Of a DNA stretch of 14,073 nucleotides, positions 7,335 through 13,941 are shown in pieces. Made by a program: the position numbers and the translations under genes. The notes below the pieces were generated by a model, which saw only the letters and a program-made list of their open reading frames with translations, ran no database searches and was not told the DNA's origin. How positions within the stretch are numbered: position 1 is the first letter of the stretch; each line of letters begins with the position of its first letter. The stretch is from SIG455 sp045589495 (GTDB lineage Bacteria > Bacillota > Clostridia > UMGS1810): positions 1 to 14,073 of the forward strand of contig JAZNPF010000053.1 in the NCBI GenBank assembly GCA_045589495.1. The letters run 5' to 3'.

Positions 7335-7360
7335 AAAAATTAAGCGGTATATGTGCCGCT
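7335..7360 (-). terminator. Weak terminator or attenuator inside the leftward operon
   Basis: On the minus strand AGCGG...CCGCT (7343-7360, 5-bp GC-rich stem, 8-base loop) is followed by TTAATTTTT. It lies 20 bases past the ABC exporter stop, in the only sizeable gap of the operon. The short stem suggests partial termination or protection of the upstream mRNA end rather than a full stop. I see no convincing promoter between it and the next gene. Confidence 0.45.
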
Positions 7361-7380
7361 GTATACGAAGCATCACATTA

Positions 7381-8982
7381 CTATATGTAATATGCTTTGT
7401 CACATATTGCAATAGCTGTACTTCTGTGGGTAACTACAATGCAGGTAGAACCCAGTTTGCGAATGTTAGAGAGTACTTTTTGTTCTGTCTCTTCATCAAT
7501 TGCACTTGTTGCCTCGTCTAACAGCAATACATCAGTTTTGCAATACAATGCTCTGGCAATAGCCAATCGCTGTATCTGCCCTCCCGATAAACCGCCTCCT
7601 TCTTCACCCAAAACGGTATTTACACCATTCGGCAAGTTCATAATAAAATCCTTTATACAAGCCATTTCAGCACATTGCATCATTCTTTCTTCATCAATTT
7701 CCTGAGTGAAGCAGATGTTTTGTGCTATAGTGCCTGATATCAGCATAGAACTTTGTGGAACGTATGAAAAAACCGTTCGCGTAGTTTCATCCAAATCCAT
7801 TTCGCCGTCTGCTGTTTTAACATAGACTCTGCCGGATTTGGGATGCAACACTCCAATCAGAAGGTGGAGCAGGGTACTCTTGCCTATACCGGATTCACCG
7901 CAAAGAGCAACCATTTCGCCTTGATTGATCTTTAAACTGAATCCGTCCAATACGGAAGTGTCGCCATAAGAAAAACTTAAATTTTCTATATTAATACTTT
8001 CAACTTGCGGTAGTAACTTTGCTTCGCTTTTTTCTGTATAAATATTATCCAACTCTGTCAGACGTTCCATAGAAGCAGACATTGAATAATATTGCGGAAG
8101 CAGAGAAGATAAAGTTTTAAACGGAGCAGTAATCTGTCCTGCAAGGTCCGTTATTGCTACCAGCGTGCCGAAAGACATTAATCCAAGTGATAATTTGTAA
8201 GCTCCCCACGCTAATGCGATGTAATACCCTGATGTCATAGTAACAAAGTAAAAAATTGTTGCTATAATGCTTATGAGGTTTTTCTTTACAGAAACTTTAT
8301 AAAGTGAGTTCTGCAAAGTTTCGCTTTGATCAGTAATGTTGTTTTCTGCACGAAAGCATTTTATAATCGGGATATTCCTTACGCTTTCCTGCATAAAGGA
8401 TTTAAGTAATCCGTCATATTTTCTGCTTTCATTATGTAAAGCCTTCATTTTTTTTCTGTAGACAGTGGCGGTCAAAAGAATAACAGGACCGAGAGCCACA
8501 CAAAAAAAAGCAAAGGTTTTATCCAACGTGTAGAGTGTGATGAATCCAAAAGTTATTTTTGCAATAACTGTAACTGCAGTAGGCAGTATATCGAATATAG
8601 CGGTGCAGATGATAGAAGTATCACCATTTATACGGTTAACCAGTTCGCCTGAATGATAAGAAGAAATTTTGAGATAATCTTTACGCAAAGATGCGTTAAA
8701 GAAATACTTTCTCATACTTATCAGCATTTTTCCATGCGCAACGGTATATATCACACTATGTGTAATGCTCAGTAACAACTGAATTAAAAGAAGCATTACC
8801 AAAGGAATAATTGATTTAAAGATACTTACACTTTGTACAGCAGAATCAACAACATTTTTAGATACTATTGAAAACCGCACACTGCATATAGCAGCAAGCA
8901 TACCGACTATACATAGGATAATAATTAACGGAATTTGTTTTTTAGAGAGCGAATACAATCGGGCAAATGCCTTTTTATCCAT
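7381..8982 (-). CDS. ABC exporter, fused membrane and ATPase domains
   Basis: This 533-residue half-transporter of the ABC exporter type acts as a dimer in the cell membrane. The membrane domain with about six helices fills residues 1-310. The nucleotide-binding domain carries Walker A GESGIGKST (362-370), Q-loop YVPQSS (Gln410), signature LSGGQ (465-469), Walker B LLLDE (486-490) and the switch His in VVTHR (His519). The protein ends soon after the H-loop. There is no N-terminal C39 peptidase domain, so it cannot trim its cargo; the separate peptidase upstream may. I chose the ATG at 8982 because AGAAGGGG (8989-8996) precedes it; an in-frame ATG at 9024 lacks such a site. It overlaps the end of the peptidase gene by 58 bases. 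The small peptide is the natural cargo candidate, by context only. Confidence 0.93.
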   Translation of the reverse strand: MDKKAFARLYSLSKKQIPLIIILCIVGMLAAICSVRFSIVSKNVVDSAVQSVSIFKSIIPLVMLLLIQLLLSITHSVIYTVAHGKMLISMRKYFFNASLRKDYLKISSYHSGELVNRINGDTSIICTAIFDILPTAVTVIAKITFGFITLYTLDKTFAFFCVALGPVILLTATVYRKKMKALHNESRKYDGLLKSFMQESVRNIPIIKCFRAENNITDQSETLQNSLYKVSVKKNLISIIATIFYFVTMTSGYYIALAWGAYKLSLGLMSFGTLVAITDLAGQITAPFKTLSSLLPQYYSMSASMERLTELDNIYTEKSEAKLLPQVESINIENLSFSYGDTSVLDGFSLKINQGEMVALCGESGIGKSTLLHLLIGVLHPKSGRVYVKTADGEMDLDETTRTVFSYVPQSSMLISGTIAQNICFTQEIDEERMMQCAEMACIKDFIMNLPNGVNTVLGEEGGGLSGGQIQRLAIARALYCKTDVLLLDEATSAIDEETEQKVLSNIRKLGSTCIVVTHRSTAIAICDKAYYI

Positions 8983-9410
8983 GAAAAACCCCTTCTGATA
9001 AAATTCCGTAAAGGATAAGTCCAATACCAGAATGCACCGAATTTCCGAATGCTTTCTTCACCTATACGTTTATCATCTCGATGGAATTCAACTGCTTTTG
9101 CGATGAAATCCTCGTTTTTAATATTTTTGTCAAATCTATATTGATTATCACCTATAATAGTGTAGGTACCGTTATTGATTTCAACAATTCTGTGTAGAGC
9201 AATTTTTTCGTTTGCCCGTTTAAAAAGGACGACATCAAAACGAGAAATATTCTCTGCCTTTTTCAATAGGACAGCATCACGTTCATTCCGGAGTACAGGC
9301 ATCATACTATTGCCTTTAACTTCAAGTTTAACAGCACCGCCTGAAGACACAATTTCATATATCAACGGAGCCATATCCTGAATGGATTTACGTGATACAA
9401 TATCACTCAT
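8925..9410 (-). CDS. S24/S26-type serine peptidase (signal-peptidase-like)
   Basis: This is a 161-residue protein with the core of signal-peptidase/LexA-type serine proteases. VKGNSMMPVL carries the presumed nucleophile Ser35. FDVVLFK (58-64) follows, then ALHRIVE (71-77) with His73, then TIIGDNQ (84-90). The HR motif and the GDN block match the SipW/Sec11-like branch, which uses a Ser-His dyad in place of Ser-Lys. Unlike true signal peptidases it has no N-terminal membrane anchor; the only possible membrane contact is the basic, aromatic C-terminal region (about 122-150). It may be a dedicated leader peptidase for the 63-residue peptide. The ATG at 9410 overlaps the PqqD-domain gene by 8 bases; a GTG at 9413 is an alternative. 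Its last 58 bases overlap the exporter gene. Confidence 0.85.
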   Translation of the reverse strand: MSDIVSRKSIQDMAPLIYEIVSSGGAVKLEVKGNSMMPVLRNERDAVLLKKAENISRFDVVLFKRANEKIALHRIVEINNGTYTIIGDNQYRFDKNIKNEDFIAKAVEFHRDDKRIGEESIRKFGAFWYWTYPLRNFIRRGFSWIKRHLPDCIRSLKNKFR

Positions 9411-9672
9411 CACACATCAATCCGTGTTCTTTTAAAAGATTAACGAAATCATCAGTATCTGCTTTTGCGGTATCAGAATCGATGTCATATTCTGCAACGA
9501 GTGCGGCGGAAAGTTCATCGATATTTTTTGAATTCTGAAGTTGATTCCACAGGAAAGCGCCTGTTTCATTTAAAGAAATAACTGCACCAAAATCAAGATA
9601 GTTGTCACCGGTAGGAACAACTATGTAGTCACCGGTAATCTCTTTAATTGTGAATCCATTTTTTAACTTCAT
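9403..9672 (-). CDS. PqqD-domain peptide recognition protein
   Basis: This 89-residue protein matches the PqqD family along its whole length. The N-terminal strands (FTIKEITGDYIVVP, 7-20) are followed by the hallmark VISLNETGAFLWNQL (31-45), a helix with IDELSAALVAEYDID (51-65), and a C-terminal helix DDFVNLLKEHGL (74-85). PqqD and its relatives (RiPP recognition elements, including lasso B1 proteins) bind the leader of a precursor peptide and present it to modifying enzymes. The ATG is preceded by AGGAGA at good spacing. It is the first gene of the leftward operon, about 44 bases from the predicted transcription start, and its stop overlaps the start of the peptidase. The likely partner is the YxxP-bearing peptide four genes downstream. 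Confidence 0.9.
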   Translation of the reverse strand: MKLKNGFTIKEITGDYIVVPTGDNYLDFGAVISLNETGAFLWNQLQNSKNIDELSAALVAEYDIDSDTAKADTDDFVNLLKEHGLMCDE

Positions 9673-9694
9673 AAAAATTCTCCTAATACCATAA

Positions 9695-9828
9695 GTACAA
9701 AATTATATTATTATACATAATCATTATACAAGCAAAAATCAAATAAATCAAGAGCGATTTTTAATAAAAAGCAATATTGTGAAAAATGCTCTAAACAGGT
9801 GGTAAGTTTTGTAATTTTTGTACAAAAC
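9695..9828. repeat. Inverted and repeated TTTTGTAC sites in the divergent intergenic region
   Basis: TTTTGTACAAAA (9816-9827) is a perfect 12-bp palindrome lying between the two divergent promoters. It also forms an inverted repeat with GTTTTGTA at 9806-9813 (partner TACAAAAC at 9821-9828, 7-base spacer). The 8-base half GTACAAAA recurs at 9695-9702, just downstream of the predicted start of the leftward operon. In AT-rich DNA such repeats can arise by chance, but the position suits an operator. No regulator gene lies nearby. The rest of the 9673-9979 gap holds only the two promoters and AT-rich sequence. Confidence 0.4.
9723..9751 (-). promoter_or_regulatory. Promoter of the seven-gene leftward operon
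   Basis: On the minus strand TTGATT (9751-9746) and TATAAT (9728-9723) are separated by 17 bases, a near-consensus sigma-A promoter. Transcription would start near 9716, leaving about 44 bases before the PqqD-domain gene. No other equally good promoter is seen within the operon. Confidence 0.75.
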
Positions 9829-9898
9829 GCTATTAAGATTTTGGGCACATTAACTTAAAAATGTACTTTATTTAATTTTTAATAATAATGCTTTGTTC

Positions 9899-9927
9899 TT
9901 GACGTTCTGAATAGTAAATAGTATAAT
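9899..9927 (+). promoter_or_regulatory. Promoter for rnr-smpB
   Basis: TTGACG (9899-9904) and TATAAT (9922-9927) are 17 bases apart, a strong sigma-A-type match. The start would be near 9934, giving a leader of about 45 bases before the rnr ATG. Confidence 0.8.
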
Positions 9928-9979
9928 ATTGTGTGTGGAAAGACATCATAATAGAAAACAAATACCGTGAGGTTTTAAT

Positions 9980-12091
9980 ATGAACAGAAAAGAAAAAATA
10001 TTGGCTTTTATATGTGATGAGGCTTATGTGCCATGCACTTTCGCAGATATAGCAGTTTTGTTATCTGTTCCAGAAGATGATTATGATGAACTTTCTGATA
10101 TTCTTTTTCAACTTGAGGAAAAAGGAGATATTATAAAAACCAAAAAGAAAAGATATATTTCTGCAAACAATGCGGGTTTTGTAAAAGGTGTATACAGAGG
10201 GAATCAACGTGGGTTCGGTTTTGTTGTGCCAGATGATGGTGACGATGTTTTTATTCCTGCTTCTTTTGTTCATGGTGCTATGAATGGTGACACGGTTCTT
10301 GTGAGTATAACCGCACGAGGTAAAAGTGATAAAAAACGTGAGGGTGAAATTGTAAAGATTATTGAACATTCAAATAGTGTTATTGTGGGTAGATTTGAAC
10401 GTGAACGTAACTTTTCGTTTGTTATACCTGATGATGCACGTATTTCGAATGATATATTCATTCCAAAGAGTAAAACTTTAAACGCTAAAAACGGACATAA
10501 AGTAGTTGTCAATATCACAAAATGGAGTGATGGCATACGCAATCCAGAAGGAGAAGTGACTGAAATTCTTGGCTTTCCGTCACAACCCGGTGTGGACGTC
10601 CTCTCTGTAATGAAACAGTATGATTTAAGAGAAGATTTCCCTAAACAGGTAATGGCGGAGGCAAAATCCATTAACAAAAATATTACTGCTGAAGATGTTA
10701 AAGGCAGGGTGGATTTTCGGAATAAAAAAGTATTCACAATAGACGGTGCTGATGCAAAAGATTTAGATGATGCTGTTGGCATTGAAAAAACTGAAAATGG
10801 TTTTACTTTGAGTGTTCATATCGCAGATGTTACACATTATGTACGAGAAAGTTCTGCTCTTGATAGAGAAGCATTTAAAAGAGGAACGAGCGTATATCTT
10901 GCTGACAGAGTTGTTCCAATGCTTCCAAAAGAACTTTCCAACGGAATATGTTCTTTGAATCCAAATGAAGACAGACTCACTCTTTCTGTTGTTATGGATA
11001 TTGATTTTAACGGCAATGTAAAATCCCATTCCGTTGAACGTGGTATCATCAAAACAGTTGAGCGGATGACCTATGATGATGTTACTTCGATATTAGAGGG
11101 CGATAAATGCCTTTCCGATAAATATGTATATATAAAGGAAGAAATTTTTCAGATGGCAGAACTTTCTGCTATCCTGAAAAAGAAAAGAACTAATCGTGGC
11201 AGTATCAATTTTGATTTTCCTGAAGCAAAAATTGTGTTGGATGAAAAGGGCAAACCTACTGATATATATAAGTACAGACCAACTGTTGCACATGGAATTA
11301 TAGAAGAATTTATGTTGATATGCAATGAAACGATTGCACAACAGTTTTATTGGCTTGAGGCTCCGTTTGTCTATCGTATACACGAGAAGCCGTCTTTGGA
11401 GAAATTAACTTCGTTTAATGAGTTTCTGCATAATATGTCTTTTAAAATAAAAGGCGGAGAGGATGTGCATCCTAAAGAATTTGCCAATCTTCTTAATAAA
11501 ATTGATGGCACACCAATGGAAAACATTATAAGTCGTGTGATGCTCCGTTCACTTATGAAAGCAAAATATTCACCCGAAAATCTGGGCCATTTCGGATTAG
11601 CATTTAATTATTACTGTCATTTTACTTCACCGATCCGCAGATATCCTGACCTCGCCATTCACAGAATAATAAAAGAATATCTTATAAATACTCCATCACA
11701 GAAACGTCTGGATAAACTTCATCAGTTTGTAGCTGCGGCCTCGCTTCATTCAAGCGAAATGGAACTCAATGCGCAGGAAGCGGAACGAGAGGTTGATGAT
11801 TTGAAAAAAGCACAGTATATGGTTGGCAGAATCGGGGAATGTTTTGATGGAGTCGTATCGTCGGTTGCATCATTTGGACTTTTTGTTGAACTCGATAATA
11901 CAATAGAAGGTTTTATACGTGTTGCTGATTTAAAGGATGATTATTATATATATGATGAAAAAAATCTAACATTAACAGGTGAACACACTAAAAAAACATA
12001 TAAAATAGGCGACAGTGTTCGCGTTCAGGTGGCAGCAGTAAATACCGCACTGCGCGAGATAGACTTTGTTTTAGTTGATGACGGAAGGTGA
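9980..12091 (+). CDS. rnr: Ribonuclease R
   Basis: RNase R is a processive 3'-to-5' exoribonuclease that degrades structured RNA and works with tmRNA-SmpB on stalled messages. The 703 residues hold an N-terminal winged-helix-like region (1-60), two cold-shock OB domains (about 65-130 and 135-200), and the RNB catalytic domain from about 240 to 570. TIDGADAKDLDDAV (253-266) supplies the four catalytic Asp residues 255, 261, 263 and 264. The later HFTSPIRRYPDL block is also present. A C-terminal S1 domain covers about 625-700 (GVVSSVASFGLFVEL). The length is normal; the basic tail found in the E. coli enzyme is absent. The ATG follows GTGAGG (9967-9972). The smpB start lies 5 bases after the stop, the usual rnr-smpB pair. 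Confidence 0.97.
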   Translation: MNRKEKILAFICDEAYVPCTFADIAVLLSVPEDDYDELSDILFQLEEKGDIIKTKKKRYISANNAGFVKGVYRGNQRGFGFVVPDDGDDVFIPASFVHGAMNGDTVLVSITARGKSDKKREGEIVKIIEHSNSVIVGRFERERNFSFVIPDDARISNDIFIPKSKTLNAKNGHKVVVNITKWSDGIRNPEGEVTEILGFPSQPGVDVLSVMKQYDLREDFPKQVMAEAKSINKNITAEDVKGRVDFRNKKVFTIDGADAKDLDDAVGIEKTENGFTLSVHIADVTHYVRESSALDREAFKRGTSVYLADRVVPMLPKELSNGICSLNPNEDRLTLSVVMDIDFNGNVKSHSVERGIIKTVERMTYDDVTSILEGDKCLSDKYVYIKEEIFQMAELSAILKKKRTNRGSINFDFPEAKIVLDEKGKPTDIYKYRPTVAHGIIEEFMLICNETIAQQFYWLEAPFVYRIHEKPSLEKLTSFNEFLHNMSFKIKGGEDVHPKEFANLLNKIDGTPMENIISRVMLRSLMKAKYSPENLGHFGLAFNYYCHFTSPIRRYPDLAIHRIIKEYLINTPSQKRLDKLHQFVAAASLHSSEMELNAQEAEREVDDLKKAQYMVGRIGECFDGVVSSVASFGLFVELDNTIEGFIRVADLKDDYYIYDEKNLTLTGEHTKKTYKIGDSVRVQVAAVNTALREIDFVLVDDGR

Positions 12092-12096
12092 TAAGT

Positions 12097-12558
12097 ATGG
12101 CAGACAGCATCAAATTGCTTGCACAAAACAAAAAAGCGTATCACGATTATTTTATTGAAGATACGTATGAATGTGGGATAGAATTAGTAGGGACAGAGGT
12201 AAAATCTATGCGTGCTGGAGGAGTAAATCTGAAAGACTCTTATGCCGGTTTGCGTAATGGCGAGGTTATTCTTCATAATATGCACGTAAGTCCCTATGAA
12301 AAAGGAAATATTTTTAATCGTGATCCTTTGCGTGAACGTAAATTGCTTCTCCATAAGTATGAGATACGCAAACTTATCGGTAAAACAAAAGAAACAGGAT
12401 ATTCGCTTGTCCCACTAAAAGTATATCTTAAAGGCTCAAGAATAAAGATTGAACTGGCTCTTGTTAAAGGTAAAAAATTGTATGATAAGCGTGATGCGAT
12501 TGCCGACCGTGATGCTAAACGGCAGATAGACAGAAAGATAAAAGAATATAACAGATAA
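12097..12558 (+). CDS. smpB: SsrA-binding protein SmpB
   Basis: SmpB binds tmRNA and brings it to stalled ribosomes for trans-translation in the cytoplasm. The 153 residues contain the conserved blocks: NKKAYHDYFIEDTYECGIEL, GTEVKSMRAGGVNLKDSY, HNMHVSPYEKGN and DPLRERKLLLH. The basic C-terminal tail (GKKLYDKRDAIADRD, then AKRQIDRKIKEY) is the part that enters the ribosomal A site. I chose the ATG at 12097, since the protein then begins MADSIKLLAQNKKAYHDY, and GGAAGGTGA (12083-12091), at the end of rnr, is its ribosome binding site. An in-frame GTG at 12088 is less likely. It is co-transcribed with rnr and followed by a terminator. No ssrA (tmRNA) gene is visible in the window. Confidence 0.97.
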   Translation: MADSIKLLAQNKKAYHDYFIEDTYECGIELVGTEVKSMRAGGVNLKDSYAGLRNGEVILHNMHVSPYEKGNIFNRDPLRERKLLLHKYEIRKLIGKTKETGYSLVPLKVYLKGSRIKIELALVKGKKLYDKRDAIADRDAKRQIDRKIKEYNR

Positions 12559-12563
12559 TGTGC

Positions 12564-12590
12564 AAAGCCCTGAATATAGCAGGGCTTTTA
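12564..12590 (+). terminator. Rho-independent terminator after smpB
   Basis: A 9-bp stem AAAGCCCTG (12564-12572) / CAGGGCTTT (12580-12588) with a 7-base loop ends in a T-run. It starts 5 bases after the smpB stop and separates rnr-smpB from aroF. Confidence 0.9.
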
Positions 12591-12602
12591 TATATAAAAC
12601 AG

Positions 12603-12631
12603 TTGACTTTTATTTAACGCGGGAGTATAAT
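12603..12631 (+). promoter_or_regulatory. Promoter for aroF
   Basis: TTGACT (12603-12608) and TATAAT (12626-12631) are separated by 17 bases. The start would be near 12638, leaving a leader of about 63 bases. That leader shows no T-box, riboswitch or leader-peptide-plus-terminator arrangement. Confidence 0.8.
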
Positions 12632-12700
12632 GTTTAATTATCGATTGAAGACGTGTTTAGTTATGCTTTCCAACCGATATATGAAGGAGGGCAAAATAAA

Positions 12701-13711
12701 ATGATTGTTATTTTAAAACAAAACTCACCACAGAAAAAAGTTTCTGAACTTATTGAAAAATTCCACGCAATGGGTGTGTCAACCAATGTCAATCTTGGAC
12801 ATTATGATACAGTCATCGCACTTATCGGTGACACATCAAAAGTTGATATGGATTCAGTTCTTGCCAATGAGATTGTAGATACTGTAAAACGTATTAGCGA
12901 ACCTTATAAGGCTGCAAACAGAAAATTTCATCCTGAAGATACTGTTGTTGAAGTTGGCAATTCTAAAATCGGAGAAGGCTACTTTAACGTAATTGCAGGT
13001 CCTTGCTCTGTTGAAAGTAGAGAACAGATTATAGAGGTTGCTGAAGTAGTTAAAAATAGCGGAGCAACGCTTCTTCGTGGCGGAGCATTTAAACCAAGGA
13101 CTTCTCCTTATTCATTTCAGGGGTTGCATGGCGATGGTATCAAACTTTTGCTTGAAGCAAAAAAAGCAACCGGTCTGCCAATTGTAACAGAAATTATGGG
13201 AATTGAACACATTGATTTGTTTGCTGATGTTGATGTTATTCAGGTCGGAGCAAGAAATATGCAGAATTTCCAACTTTTAAAAGAACTTGGTAAAAGCGAT
13301 AAGCCTATTCTTTTGAAACGTGGTCTGGCTAACACCATTGAAGAGTTTTTGATGAGCGCTGAATATATTATGGCAAGTGGTAATAATAATGTTATTCTTT
13401 GTGAACGTGGCATAAGAACTTTTGAAACAATTGTAAGAAATACTCTTGATATCACTGCAGTACCTTTGCTCAAAAAACTTTCTCATTTGCCTGTTATCGT
13501 AGATCCCAGTCATGCGTCGGGAACATCATGGCTTGTTGAACCTCTTTCCAAAACGGCAGTTGCCGCAGGTGCAGACGGCCTTATTATAGAGGTGCATAAT
13601 AATCCTGAATGTGCTTTGTGTGACGGTGATCAGTCACTCACCCCATCTAATTTTGATAACCTTATGAAAAATATCAGAAAACGTGTAGAGTTTGAAGGGA
13701 AGAAAATGTAA
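12701..13711 (+). CDS. aroF: 3-deoxy-7-phosphoheptulonate (DAHP) synthase
   Basis: The enzyme condenses phosphoenolpyruvate and erythrose 4-phosphate, the first step of the shikimate pathway to aromatic amino acids. The 336 residues match the type I-beta form of Bacillus and Thermotoga. An N-terminal ferredoxin-like regulatory domain (about 1-68) precedes the TIM-barrel, which begins near NVIAGPCSVES. Conserved blocks are LRGGAFKPRTSPYSFQG, QVGARNMQNF, LLKRGL, CERGIRTFE, VDPSHASG and the C-terminal IEVHNNPE. Metal and substrate residues (Cys in AGPCS, His in DPSH, Glu in IIEVH) are all in place. The ATG at 12701 was chosen because AAGGAGG (12684-12690) precedes it; an in-frame ATG at 12653 lacks such a site and would add 16 atypical residues. 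No other aromatic-pathway gene follows; it is a single-gene unit with its own promoter, so feedback through the N-terminal domain is plausible. Confidence 0.96.
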   Translation: MIVILKQNSPQKKVSELIEKFHAMGVSTNVNLGHYDTVIALIGDTSKVDMDSVLANEIVDTVKRISEPYKAANRKFHPEDTVVEVGNSKIGEGYFNVIAGPCSVESREQIIEVAEVVKNSGATLLRGGAFKPRTSPYSFQGLHGDGIKLLLEAKKATGLPIVTEIMGIEHIDLFADVDVIQVGARNMQNFQLLKELGKSDKPILLKRGLANTIEEFLMSAEYIMASGNNNVILCERGIRTFETIVRNTLDITAVPLLKKLSHLPVIVDPSHASGTSWLVEPLSKTAVAAGADGLIIEVHNNPECALCDGDQSLTPSNFDNLMKNIRKRVEFEGKKM

Positions 13712-13808
13712 TTATAAAAACAACTCTCTGCTTTTTGTGTAAATGTTAATATAAAATGTTGAAAAAAGTATTTTGTTGATACATTTTGACAAAATTGAAT
13801 AAAAGTTG

Positions 13809-13838
13809 TTGACATTAACAGAGTATCTGTGATATATT
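13809..13838 (+). promoter_or_regulatory. rRNA operon promoter P1
   Basis: TTGACA (13809-13814) and TATATT (13833-13838) are separated by 18 bases. It is the upstream member of a tandem pair typical of rRNA operons, preceded by an AT-rich stretch with several further TTGA motifs. Confidence 0.6.
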
Positions 13839-13906
13839 AGTGAAGCACCACGAGAAACGACTTTTTCAACACAATAAAAAAAGTTAAAAAAACTTGAAAA
13901 AAGGTG

Positions 13907-13935
13907 TTGACAAAGGTAAATGGATGTGGTACAAT
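13907..13935 (+). promoter_or_regulatory. rRNA operon promoter P2
   Basis: A perfect TTGACA (13907-13912) lies 17 bases before TACAAT (13930-13935), with A/T tracts directly upstream that could serve as an UP element. It lies close before the leader hairpin and boxA-like sequence, as expected for the promoter nearest to 16S rRNA. Confidence 0.8.
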
Positions 13936-13941
13936 AATCAA

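Noticed and set aside
7397..7705. 102-codon plus-strand open frame
   Set aside because: It is antisense to the ATPase domain of the ABC exporter, whose motifs are all intact, and lacks start signals.
10270..10782. 170-codon open frame on the minus strand inside rnr
   Set aside because: It lies antisense to the strongly conserved OB and RNB domains of RNase R, has no ribosome binding site and no recognisable motif. It is a shadow of the real gene.
12653..12700. N-terminal extension of aroF
   Set aside because: The ATG at 12701 has AAGGAGG in front of it and gives the normal N-terminus; the extension has neither.
12590..12700. tmRNA (ssrA) gene after smpB
   Set aside because: Only about 110 bases separate the smpB terminator from aroF, and they hold a promoter and leader; no tRNA-like ends or tag frame are visible.
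12632..12700. T-box or riboswitch in the aroF leader
   Set aside because: The leader is about 60 bases, too short, and shows no T-box sequence and no terminator; an imperfect ATCGATTG/CAACCGAT pairing is weak.
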